Below are positions 14,419 to 26,888 of a DNA stretch of 64,000 nucleotides, piece after piece (positions within the stretch are counted from its first letter, which is position 1; each line of letters opens with the position of its first letter). Made by a program: the position numbers and the translations under genes. A model generated the notes under the pieces. It was not told where the DNA came from. It did no database searches and saw only the letters and a program-made list of their open reading frames with translations. Source of the stretch: Sphingomonas hankookensis (GTDB taxonomy: Bacteria > Pseudomonadota > Alphaproteobacteria > Sphingomonadales > Sphingomonadaceae); contig NZ_CP117025.1 of assembly GCF_028551275.1 (NCBI RefSeq), positions 2,410,001 to 2,474,000 of the forward strand, given 5' to 3'.

Positions 14419-16122
14419 ATGACATTTCAGGGCTGGCTCCTGATTCTTGGCTTCGTTGGCATCCTGCTGGCGCTGGCCAAGCCGATGGGCCTGTGGCTGC
14501 ACGCGCTCTACGAAGGCCGTCGTACGCCGCTCCATCTCCTCCTCGGCCCCGTCGAGCGGGGCCTCTACCGTCTTTCCGGCATCGATCCGAGCCAGGAACA
14601 GGGCTGGCGGCGCTATGCCGTGCACATGCTCGTGTTCAACGCCGTGTTGATGTTCTTAACCTATGCCGTGCTGCGGTTGCAGGCGGTACTGCCGGGCAAT
14701 CCGCAGGGGTTGGCGGCGGTCGGTGAGCATCTGTCGTTCAATACCGCGATCAGTTTCACCGCCAACACCAATTGGCAGAGCTATGGCGGTGAGAGCACCA
14801 TGTCGAACCTCAGCCAGATGCTGGGGCTGACGATCCACAATTTCCTGTCGGCGGCGACCGGCATCGCGCTGGCGTTCGCGCTGTTCCGCGGCTTTGCCCG
14901 GCGGGAAGCGAAGGCGATCGGCAATTTCTGGGCCGACATCACCCGCATCACGCTCTACCTGCTGCTCCCGCTCTGTGTCGTGCTGACGGTCTTCTACATC
15001 GCCAGCGGCGTGCCGCAGACGCTGGCCGGCGTCGTCGACGTCCAGACGCTGGAGGGCGCACGTCAGTCGATCCTGCTGGGTCCGGTCGCATCCCAGGAAG
15101 CGATCAAGATGCTCGGCACCAATGGCGGCGGCTTCTTCAACGCCAATTCGGCGCACCCGTTCGAAAACCCGACCGCACTGACCAACTTCATCCAAATACT
15201 GTCGATCTTCGTGATCGGCGTCGGGCTGACCTGGACCTTCGGCAAGGCGGTCGGCAACCCGCGTCAGGGTTGGGCGATCCTCGCCGCGATGATGATCCTG
15301 TTCCTGGCCGGCACGACCGTCACCTACTGGCAGGAAGCCGCAGGCAACCCGATGCTGCACAGCCTTGGTGTCGCAGGCGGCAATATGGAGGGCAAGGAAG
15401 TCCGCTTCGGGATCGCCGCCAGCGCACTCTTCTCGGTGGTCACGACGGCGGCATCGTGCGGTGCGGTCAATGCGATGCACGACAGCTTCACCGCGCTGGG
15501 CGGCCTGATCCCGCTGTTCAACATGCAACTGGGGGAGGTCGTGATCGGCGGCGTGGGCGCCGGCATCTACGGCTTCCTGCTGTTCGCGATCCTCGCCGTG
15601 TTCGTCGCCGGACTGATGGTCGGACGCACGCCCGAATATGTCGGCAAGAAGATCGAGGCGCGCGAAGTGAAGCTGGCGGTGCTGGCCATCGCCGTCCTCC
15701 CGCTCGCCATTCTCGGCCTCACTGCGCTGTCGTCGGTGCTGGAACAGGGGCTGGCCGGGCCGCTCAACAAGGGGCCGCACGGGTTCAGCGAAATCCTCTA
15801 CGCCTTCACCAGCGCGGTCGCGAACAACGGATCGGCCTTCGCCGGCCTCACCGCCAACACGCCCTGGTACAACGGGATGCTGGGCGTCGCGATGTGGCTC
15901 GGCCGCTTCTTCGTCATCGTGCCGATGCTGGCCATCGCCGGCAGCCTCGCCGCCAAGAAGCATACGCCGGAAAGCACCGGGTCCTTCCCGACCACCGGCG
16001 GCCTGTGGGTGGGGCTGCTGGTCGGCATCATCCTGGTGCTGGGCGGCCTGACCTTCTTGCCGAGCCTCGCGCTCGGTCCCATCGCCGATCATCTCGCGAT
16101 GATCCGCGGTCAATCCTTCTAA
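14419..16122 (+). CDS. kdpA: potassium-transporting ATPase subunit A
   Basis: KdpA is the potassium-binding, channel-like subunit of the high-affinity KdpFABC pump in the inner membrane. The 567-residue protein is the usual family length, with about ten membrane segments and the four selectivity-filter-like loops: [58 protein letters not shown] and [18 protein letters not shown]. It is followed after 8 bp by kdpB with GGGGAG as ribosome-binding site. Confidence 0.97.
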   Translation: MTFQGWLLILGFVGILLALAKPMGLWLHALYEGRRTPLHLLLGPVERGLYRLSGIDPSQEQGWRRYAVHMLVFNAVLMFLTYAVLRLQAVLPGNPQGLAAVGEHLSFNTAISFTANTNWQSYGGESTMSNLSQMLGLTIHNFLSAATGIALAFALFRGFARREAKAIGNFWADITRITLYLLLPLCVVLTVFYIASGVPQTLAGVVDVQTLEGARQSILLGPVASQEAIKMLGTNGGGFFNANSAHPFENPTALTNFIQILSIFVIGVGLTWTFGKAVGNPRQGWAILAAMMILFLAGTTVTYWQEAAGNPMLHSLGVAGGNMEGKEVRFGIAASALFSVVTTAASCGAVNAMHDSFTALGGLIPLFNMQLGEVVIGGVGAGIYGFLLFAILAVFVAGLMVGRTPEYVGKKIEAREVKLAVLAIAVLPLAILGLTALSSVLEQGLAGPLNKGPHGFSEILYAFTSAVANNGSAFAGLTANTPWYNGMLGVAMWLGRFFVIVPMLAIAGSLAAKKHTPESTGSFPTTGGLWVGLLVGIILVLGGLTFLPSLALGPIADHLAMIRGQSF

Positions 16123-16130
16123 GGGGAGCC

Positions 16131-18167
<2,037 letters not shown>

Positions 18168-18178
18168 GGAAGACGGAC

Positions 18179-18759
18179 ATGAACAAGGATTTCTCCTCCG
18201 CGCTGCGGCCGGCCATCGTGATGACGCTACTGTTCGCCACGCTGCTCGGCCTCGGCTATCCGCTGGCGATGACCGGGATTGGACAGGCGCTCTTCCCGGC
18301 GCAGGCCAATGGCAGCCTGGTCCGCGACGACGCCGGCCGCGTGATCGGGTCGAGTGTCGTCGGACAGGCCTTCACCACCGACCGCTATTTCCAGACCCGT
18401 CCATCGGCGGCAGGCAAGGGCTATGACGGACTCGCCTCGTCCGGCTCCAACCTCGGCCCGACGTCCAAGGCGCTGATGGAACGCGTAACGACAGACGTGG
18501 CGAAGCAGCGCGCGGAAGCGGTGAACGGCCCCCTGCCAGCCGACCTCGTGACCACCAGCGGATCGGGGCTCGACCCCGACCTGTCGCCAACCGCCGCGCT
18601 GGCACAGGCGCCCCGGGTCGCGCGGGTACGCGGGATCGGCGTCGATGCGGTCCGCCGCCTCGTGACGGAGACCACCGAAACCTCCGTCCTCGGCGACCCG
18701 ACTGTCAATGTCCTCGCGCTCAACCGCGCACTCGACCGGCTGGCCCCCGCCCCGCGCTG

Positions 18760-18760
<1 letters not shown>
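18179..18760 (+). CDS. kdpC: potassium-transporting ATPase subunit C
   Basis: KdpC is the single-span assembly subunit of the KdpFABC complex. The 193-residue protein has one N-terminal membrane helix (IVMTLLFATLLGLGYPLAMTGIGQ) and the conserved periplasmic segments FTTDRYFQTRPSAAGKGYDGLASSGSNLGP (written here only as its known pattern: RPSA, SSGSNLGP) and DLVTTSGSGLDPDLSP. The ATG at 18179 follows kdpB by 11 bp with AAGGAAGA as ribosome-binding site, and its stop overlaps the kdpD start (TGATG). Confidence 0.96.
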
Positions 18761-21431
<2,671 letters not shown>

Positions 21432-21432
<1 letters not shown>

Positions 21433-22118
21433 TGCCCGCGAAAATTCTCGTCGTCGACGACGAAGCCGCCATCCGCCGTCTACTCCGCAACACCCTGGTC
21501 CGCGCAGGTTATGACGTCGTCGACGCCTGTAACGGTCGGGATGCCTTGCACGAAGCTGCAGCCGAACGCCCCGACGCGGTCCTGCTCGACCTCGGCCTGC
21601 CCGACCGCGACGGACTGAGCCTGATCCCGCTGCTGCGTGCGCAGGGCGACGCGGTCGTGCTGGTCGTCTCCGCGCGCGATGCCGTGGAGGAAAAGGTATC
21701 CGCGCTCGACCTCGGCGCCGACGACTTCGTCACCAAGCCGTTCGATACCGAGGAACTGCTCGCGCGCCTCCGGGTCGCGCTGCGGCATCGCCGCGCCAAC
21801 GACCCCGCACGGCAGATCGTCGAGCGCGGCGACCTGCGCATCGACCTGGATCGTCGCACCGTATTCCGCGCCGGGGTCGAGCTCCACCTGACCCGCAAGG
21901 AACATGACGTGCTGGCGCAACTCGCCCGCCACATCGGCCGCATCGTGACGCACGAACGGCTGCTGACGACCTGCTGGGGTGGCGACGAGGACCCCCGCAT
22001 CGAATATCTGCGCATCATCATCCGCAACCTGCGCCAGAAGCTCGAAGCCCCCGACCCGGTCGGCAGCGTCATCGCCAATGAACTGGGCGTCGGCTATCGG
22101 CTGCGGTCTGACAGCTGA
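21432..22118 (+). CDS. kdpE: KDP operon response regulator KdpE
   Basis: KdpE is an OmpR-type DNA-binding regulator that activates the kdp promoter. The 228-residue protein has a receiver domain (ILVVDDEAAIRRLL, phospho-acceptor Asp53 in VLLDLGLPD, Lys in FVTKPFDTEELLARL) and a C-terminal winged helix (LTRKEHDVLAQLARHIGRIVTHERLL, EYLRIIIRNLRQKLE, GVGYRL). Its ATG overlaps the kdpD TGA. No KdpE operator could be identified with confidence upstream of the porin. Confidence 0.96.
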
Positions 22119-22160
22119 CCGCGATTTTGCCGCTTCGGCATCCGGCGGTATAGGCCGCAC

Positions 22161-22742
22161 ATGCACCGCCCGCCGAGTGAACCCGATATCGAAACCATGC
22201 TGCTCGGCCCGGTCCTGCCGGAGCGCGACTGCGGCGACTGCACTGCCTGCTGCACCCATCTGACGGTCAATTCGCCGGATTTCGCCAAGCCGGCCGGCAT
22301 CGCCTGTTCGCACCTGACGCCAGGCGGATGCGGCATCCACGCAGTACGCCCGCATATCTGCCGGACCTGGTTCTGTGTCTGGCGCCGCCGCGCCGACCTG
22401 CCCGACGCCGCCCGGCCCGACCGCTCCGGCCTGCTCGTCTCGCTGAATTTCGTCGACCAGGCGCAGAATTGTCTGGAGGCGGTGTCGATCAATATCCGCA
22501 TGCTGCCGGGCAGCGACGCAATCCGCAACGGGCTGGCCGCCGCGACGCTCGACCGCCTGTGCCGGGACCTGGTGCCGGTCTGGTTCAGCGACGGCGAGGA
22601 AAAGATGCTGATGCACCCGGCGGCCGACGTCGCCCGTCACGTCCTGTCCGACACCCCGCCGCCCGCCGCGCTCGCGCCAGAGGTAGCCGCTTGGCGCGAA
22701 CGCTACGCCCTGTTCGGCGCCGATCGGACCGATGCCGACTGA
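22161..22742 (+). CDS. YkgJ-like cysteine cluster protein
   Basis: The 193-residue protein contains the CxxCxxCC motif of the YkgJ/zinc- or iron-chelating cysteine cluster family (C24, C27, C30, C31 in ERDCGDCTACC), followed by a CSHLTPGGCGIHAVRPHICRTW pattern (key cysteines in GGCGIH and ICRTWFC). Such proteins are thought to bind a metal or Fe-S cluster; their function is poorly known. It starts 42 bp after kdpE on the same strand, but there is no evidence of a role in potassium uptake. The C-terminus is Ala/Asp-rich. Confidence 0.8.
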   Translation: MHRPPSEPDIETMLLGPVLPERDCGDCTACCTHLTVNSPDFAKPAGIACSHLTPGGCGIHAVRPHICRTWFCVWRRRADLPDAARPDRSGLLVSLNFVDQAQNCLEAVSINIRMLPGSDAIRNGLAAATLDRLCRDLVPVWFSDGEEKMLMHPAADVARHVLSDTPPPAALAPEVAAWRERYALFGADRTDAD

Positions 22743-22897
22743 CGCAGACCGTCTGGGCTGACAACGTTATCATCCTGCAGTAAGTCGGGCGCGAACAGCG
22801 AACAGGAAACGGCTGGGGGACGATGATGCCAGTATCGACAAACGGACTGAATAGAACCATTGTGAACGTTCACTCGACTTCGATCGGAAAGCACCGC

Positions 22898-25207
22898 ATG
22901 CCCGCCACTTCCCGCACCACCCTGCTGCGCCTGCTCGGCGGCACGTTGCTCGCCGGCAGCATCCTGTCGTCGCCCGCTTTGGCGCAGACGACCAACAACG
23001 CACCCAAGGCCGCTAGTGCGCCGACCGAAGGCCCGCAGCAGCGCCCATGGATGAACACCGCGCTCGACGCCGCGGCGCGGACCGAATTGCTGCTGAAGGA
23101 AATGACGCTCGACGAAAAGCTCCAGCTGACCTTCGGCTATTTCTCGACCAAGGCGGAATGGCAACGCTCGCCGATCAAGAACTGGCAGATGCCGAAGGAC
23201 GGCCTGCCCGATTCCGCCGGCATCGTCCCGGGCATCCCGCGCCTCGGCATCCCGAACCAGTGGCAGACCGATGCCGGTGTCGGCGTCGCCAGCCAGCGTA
23301 CGCAGACCCCGCGTCTGCGCACGTCGCTCCCCTCGGGCATCGCCACCGCCGCGACCTGGAACCCCGAACTCGCGCAGGCGGGCGGTGCGATGATCGGGAA
23401 CGAGGCGTTTCTGTCGGGCTTCAACGTGCAGCTGGCCGGCGGCATGAACCTGATGCGCGAACCGCGCAACGGGCGGAATTTCGAATATGGCGGCGAAGAC
23501 CCGCTGCTCGCGGGCATCATCACCGGCCACGAGATCAAGGGCATCCAGTCGCAGAACGTCGTTTCGACGATGAAGCATTTCGCCTTCAACGGGCAGGAAA
23601 CGAACCGCTTCAACATCGACCACAGGATCGGCGAACAGGCCGCCCGCCAGTCCGACCTGCTCGCTTTCGAATTCGCGCTGGAGGTCGGCGATCCCGGATC
23701 AGTCATGTGCGCCTACAACCGCGTCAACGGCTTCTATGCGTGCGAGAATGACTGGCTGCTCAACAAGACGCTGAAGCAGGACTGGGGCTACAAGGGCTTC
23801 GTCATGTCCGACTGGGGCGCAACCCATTCGACGACGCAGGCGGCCAATGCCGGGTTGGACCAGCAATCGGGCTGGGCGTTCGACCGCTCGCCCTATTTCG
23901 CCGATGCGCTGCGCGAAGCGGTCAACAACGGCTATGTGCCCGAAGCCCGCGCGACCGACATGGCCCGCCGCATTCTGTGGGCGATGTTCGACAACGGCCT
24001 GTTCGACAAGCCGGTGGCCGGCGACCGCGCGACCACGATCGACTATGCCGCCCACGCCGCCGTCACCCGCGCCGATGCGGAAGAAGGCATCGTCCTGCTC
24101 AAGAACACGCCGGGCCTGCTGCCGTTGTCGCGCACGGCAAAGTCGATCCTCGTCATCGGTGCCCATGCCGATGTCGGCGTCCTGTCGGGCGGCGGGTCGA
24201 GCCAGGTCTATCCCTATGGCGGTCCGGTCAACGGCTTGGCCGTGCCGGACGAATTCCCCAGCGGCTTCCCCGGCCCCAAGCTCTACCACCCGTCCTCACC
24301 AGTGAAGGCGTTGCAGGCCCGCACCCGCGCCACCGTTACCTATCTCGACGGCAAGGACGTTCGCGCCGCCGCGGCCGCCGCGCGCAAGGCCGATGTCGTC
24401 ATCGTGTTCGGTGAACAATGGACTGGCGAATCGATCGACGCGCCGAACCTGAACCTGCCCGACAATCAGGATGCGCTGATCGACGCGGTCGCGCGCGCCA
24501 ACAAGCGCACCGTCGTCGTGCTCGAAACCGGCGGTCCGGTGCTGATGCCGTGGCTGCCAAAGGTCGGCTCAGTGCTCGAGGCATGGTATTCCGGCACCTC
24601 GGGCGGCGAAGCGATCGCCCGCGTCCTGACCGGCGAGGTCAACCCGTCGGGTCACCTGCCCGCAACCTTCCCCGCTTCGCTCGCCCAGCTGCCGCGTCCG
24701 GTGATCGAGGGCGATCCCAAGCTCGACCGCGATTCACACCCGATGGGCAATTACGATATCGAAGGCGCTGCGGTCGGCTACAAATGGTTCGACAAGACCG
24801 GCGCCAGGCCGCTGTTCCCGTTCGGCTACGGCCTCTCCTACACCAATTTCACGCTCGGCAAGCTGACCGCCACGCCGCAGGGCAAGAGCGTGTCGGCGAG
24901 CTTCACCATCACCAACAGCGGCAAGGTCCGGGGCAAGGGGCTGGCCCAGCTCTATGTCGCCGGCAACGGCTGGGAAGCACCCAAGCGGCTCGGCGGCTTC
25001 ACCAAGGTCGATCTGGCCCCGGGTGAAAGCCGGTCGGTCACGCTGACCGTCGATCCGCGCCTGCTAGCGACCTTCGACAGCAAGACCCGCGGCTGGAACA
25101 TCGCCGGCGGCGACTATCAGCTGCTGCTGGCCCATTCCGCGACCGACATCGCCGAACGGGCAACGGTGCGGCTGGCGCCCGCTACGCTCGACAATCGCGG
25201 GCGGTGA
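22898..25207 (+). CDS. secreted glycoside hydrolase family 3 beta-glucosidase
   Basis: The 769-residue protein starts with a signal peptide (LLGGTLLAGSILSSPALAQ) and should act in the periplasm or outside the cell, releasing glucose or related sugars from beta-linked oligosaccharides. GH3 features: KHFAFNGQE, the substrate-binding DHRIGEQAAR region, the catalytic nucleophile Asp305 in VMSDWGATHS, the (alpha/beta)6 domain (VVIFGEQWTGESIDAPNL), and a C-terminal fibronectin-III-like domain (LPFSFGYGLSY-like FPFGYGLSYTNF, then GKGLAQLYV). ATG 22898 is chosen because it gives a normal signal peptide; in-frame ATGs at 22823 and 22826 would add a 25-residue polar lead. It appears to be monocistronic. 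Confidence 0.93.
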   Translation: MPATSRTTLLRLLGGTLLAGSILSSPALAQTTNNAPKAASAPTEGPQQRPWMNTALDAAARTELLLKEMTLDEKLQLTFGYFSTKAEWQRSPIKNWQMPKDGLPDSAGIVPGIPRLGIPNQWQTDAGVGVASQRTQTPRLRTSLPSGIATAATWNPELAQAGGAMIGNEAFLSGFNVQLAGGMNLMREPRNGRNFEYGGEDPLLAGIITGHEIKGIQSQNVVSTMKHFAFNGQETNRFNIDHRIGEQAARQSDLLAFEFALEVGDPGSVMCAYNRVNGFYACENDWLLNKTLKQDWGYKGFVMSDWGATHSTTQAANAGLDQQSGWAFDRSPYFADALREAVNNGYVPEARATDMARRILWAMFDNGLFDKPVAGDRATTIDYAAHAAVTRADAEEGIVLLKNTPGLLPLSRTAKSILVIGAHADVGVLSGGGSSQVYPYGGPVNGLAVPDEFPSGFPGPKLYHPSSPVKALQARTRATVTYLDGKDVRAAAAAARKADVVIVFGEQWTGESIDAPNLNLPDNQDALIDAVARANKRTVVVLETGGPVLMPWLPKVGSVLEAWYSGTSGGEAIARVLTGEVNPSGHLPATFPASLAQLPRPVIEGDPKLDRDSHPMGNYDIEGAAVGYKWFDKTGARPLFPFGYGLSYTNFTLGKLTATPQGKSVSASFTITNSGKVRGKGLAQLYVAGNGWEAPKRLGGFTKVDLAPGESRSVTLTVDPRLLATFDSKTRGWNIAGGDYQLLLAHSATDIAERATVRLAPATLDNRGR

Positions 25208-25266
25208 TGGGACGTCCGGGGATCGGTCTCGATCCCCGGATCGTCCAACCAGACCACGCCATCTCC

Positions 25267-25294
25267 GTCACCCCGGGCTTGACCCGGGATGACG
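25267..25294. repeat. short CCCGGGCTTGACCCGGG repeat unit
   Basis: A palindromic unit GTCACCCCGGGCTTGACC followed by CGGGATGACG lies in the 267-bp gap between the GH3 gene and rpmE. It matches the first unit at 3312-3341 and resembles the one at 61594-61664, so it is a dispersed intergenic repeat. The rest of this gap holds a terminator at 25401-25440 and nothing else recognisable. Confidence 0.6.
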
Positions 25295-25400
25295 AGCTGG
25301 TGGATCGGTCCTGTCGCGCTCAAATTCGTCGTCCGCCGGACAAGCCGAGCCGGCCGGGTTTTACGCCATGAAGTGGGGAAGGTGACGCTCTCCGCAAAAC

Positions 25401-25440
25401 AAAAAGGGCCGCGGTAGCATCTGCCACCGCGGCCCTTTTC
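25401..25440. terminator. bidirectional terminator between GH3 gene and rpmE
   Basis: A perfect 10-bp stem (GGGCCGCGGT at 25406-25415 with ACCGCGGCCC at 25426-25435) is flanked by A-run AAAAA on the left and TTTT on the right. It can stop transcription of rpmE on the minus strand (stem followed by TTTTTG) and of the GH3 gene on the plus strand. Confidence 0.85.
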
Positions 25441-25474
25441 GCAGCAATCGACGCGGCATCCCGCCGCGTGCGAC

Positions 25475-25705
25475 TTACTTCTTGCCGAGCGTGAGACCGC
25501 CGAAGCGCTTGTTGAAGCGCGCGACCTGGCCGCCCGAATCCAGCATCTGGCCACGGCCGCCGGTCCATGCCGGGTGCGCCAGCGGGTCGATGTCCAGCTG
25601 CATCGTGTCGCCTTCCTTGCCCCAGGTGGAGCGGGTTTCGAACACCGTGCCGTCGGTCATCTGGACCTTGATCATGTGGTAGTCGGGGTGCGTGTCTTTC
25701 TTCAT
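25475..25705 (-). CDS. rpmE: 50S ribosomal protein L31
   Basis: The 76-residue protein begins [19 protein letters not shown] and ends [13 protein letters not shown], as expected for bacterial L31 at the large-subunit surface. It has no cysteines, so it is a zinc-free form, lacking the CxxC pairs of zinc-binding L31. The ATG at 25705 gives the normal N-terminus; upstream in-frame codons add unrelated sequence. It follows fabZ after a 97-bp gap on the same strand. Confidence 0.95.
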   Translation of the reverse strand: MKKDTHPDYHMIKVQMTDGTVFETRSTWGKEGDTMQLDIDPLAHPAWTGGRGQMLDSGGQVARFNKRFGGLTLGKK

Positions 25706-25802
25706 CGACTGTCTCCGCAAGCGGCTGGTTCCGACCAGCCCTGGAAAGGGGAAGGCGCGCCCGTACACGGACGCGCCCATAATAGCAATGATCGGTATCC
25801 GC

Positions 25803-26273
25803 CTACGCCTTGGGCGGGTCGGCGATCATCGCGGTGAATTCGCATTCGGCGGCCAGTTCGCCATCGATCCGCGCCTTGCCCGCGAACTTGCAGACCCGCG
25901 CGCGCTTCTGCACGAACTCCGCCTCCAGCGTCAGCAGCACGCCCGGCTCGACCGGCTTGCGGAACTTCACGCCGTCGATCGACATGAAATAGACCAGCTT
26001 GCCCGAGCCGGCGAGGCCGAGGCTTTCGACCGCGAGGATGCCGGCGGCCTGCGCCAGCGCCTCGACGATCAGCACGCCCGGCATGATCGGACGGCCGGGG
26101 AAATGCCCCTGGAAAAAGCCTTCGTTGATCGTCACCGCCTTGATCGCGGTGATCGACCGGTCGGGGATCAGCTCCGCGACACGGTCGACCAGCAACATGG
26201 GATAGCGATGCGGGATCGCCGCCATCACGCGCGTGATGTCGAGCGGTCCGATCGAGGTCGCTTCCCCTTCCAT
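25803..26273 (-). CDS. fabZ: 3-hydroxyacyl-ACP dehydratase FabZ
   Basis: FabZ dehydrates beta-hydroxyacyl-ACP in fatty acid synthesis in the cytoplasm. The 156-residue protein has the hot-dog fold motifs with catalytic His57 in [11 protein letters not shown] and Glu71 in VLIVEALAQ, and [12 protein letters not shown] near the N-terminus. It starts 3 bp after the skp stop. In Gram-negatives with LPS, fabZ normally lies between lpxD and lpxA; both are absent here, which matches the LPS-free envelope of sphingomonads. Confidence 0.96.
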   Translation of the reverse strand: MEGEATSIGPLDITRVMAAIPHRYPMLLVDRVAELIPDRSITAIKAVTINEGFFQGHFPGRPIMPGVLIVEALAQAAGILAVESLGLAGSGKLVYFMSIDGVKFRKPVEPGVLLTLEAEFVQKRARVCKFAGKARIDGELAAECEFTAMIADPPKA

Positions 26274-26276
26274 CGA

Positions 26277-26888
26277 TCAGCGGCCTGCCGGGGCCGGACG
26301 TGCGCCGGCGGCGGGCGCGGTCGGGGCGGCCTGTGCCGGGGCGGTCACGCTGACGCTCGGCAGCTGCGCGTTGAGGGCGGCGAGCACCGCGTCGGTGATC
26401 TCGGTCGCCGGTGCGTTGTAGAAGCTGCTGCCCTTGTCGACGGCCAGCGTCGCGCCGCGCTGCTGCGCGACCTGGGTAATGATCGGGCCCAGCTTCGTGC
26501 CGATCTGTTCGCGGACATAGGCGATGTTGCGCTGGACCTGCTGTTCCTGCTGGCCGATCTGCTGCTGCGCCTGCTGCTGGCGCTGCTCGAAGGTGCGGAT
26601 GCGGGTCTGGAGCGCGGCGTCCGGGTTGCCCTTGGCGGCGGTCACGGCGGTCTGCAGCGACTGCGCTTCGGTCTGCAGCGGCTGGCCGAGCGAGGTCGCG
26701 AGCGACTGGAGCTGGGTGCGCTGCGTCTGGAGCTGCGCGGTTGCCGCCTTGCACGCGGTGCAGTCGCGGAAGATCCGCTCCGAATCCACGACGGCGATCT
26801 TCGCGTCGGGCAGCGCCTGGGCGAACGCCGGGGCGGTCGGAAGGGCGAAAACGAATGCGGCGACAGCCGCCTTGGTGAAGCTACGCAT
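26277..26888 (-). CDS. skp: OmpH/Skp family outer-membrane chaperone
   Basis: Skp is a periplasmic chaperone that holds unfolded outer-membrane proteins before delivery to BamA. The 203-residue protein has a signal peptide (AAVAAFVFALPTAPAFAQA), a conserved KIAVVDSERIF segment, and a long Gln-rich coiled-coil (about residues 50-130) typical of the OmpH fold. The C-terminus carries an Ala/Pro-rich tail (about 30 residues) not found in E. coli Skp. Its start overlaps the bamA stop by one base. Confidence 0.9.
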   Translation of the reverse strand: MRSFTKAAVAAFVFALPTAPAFAQALPDAKIAVVDSERIFRDCTACKAATAQLQTQRTQLQSLATSLGQPLQTEAQSLQTAVTAAKGNPDAALQTRIRTFEQRQQQAQQQIGQQEQQVQRNIAYVREQIGTKLGPIITQVAQQRGATLAVDKGSSFYNAPATEITDAVLAALNAQLPSVSVTAPAQAAPTAPAAGARPAPAGR

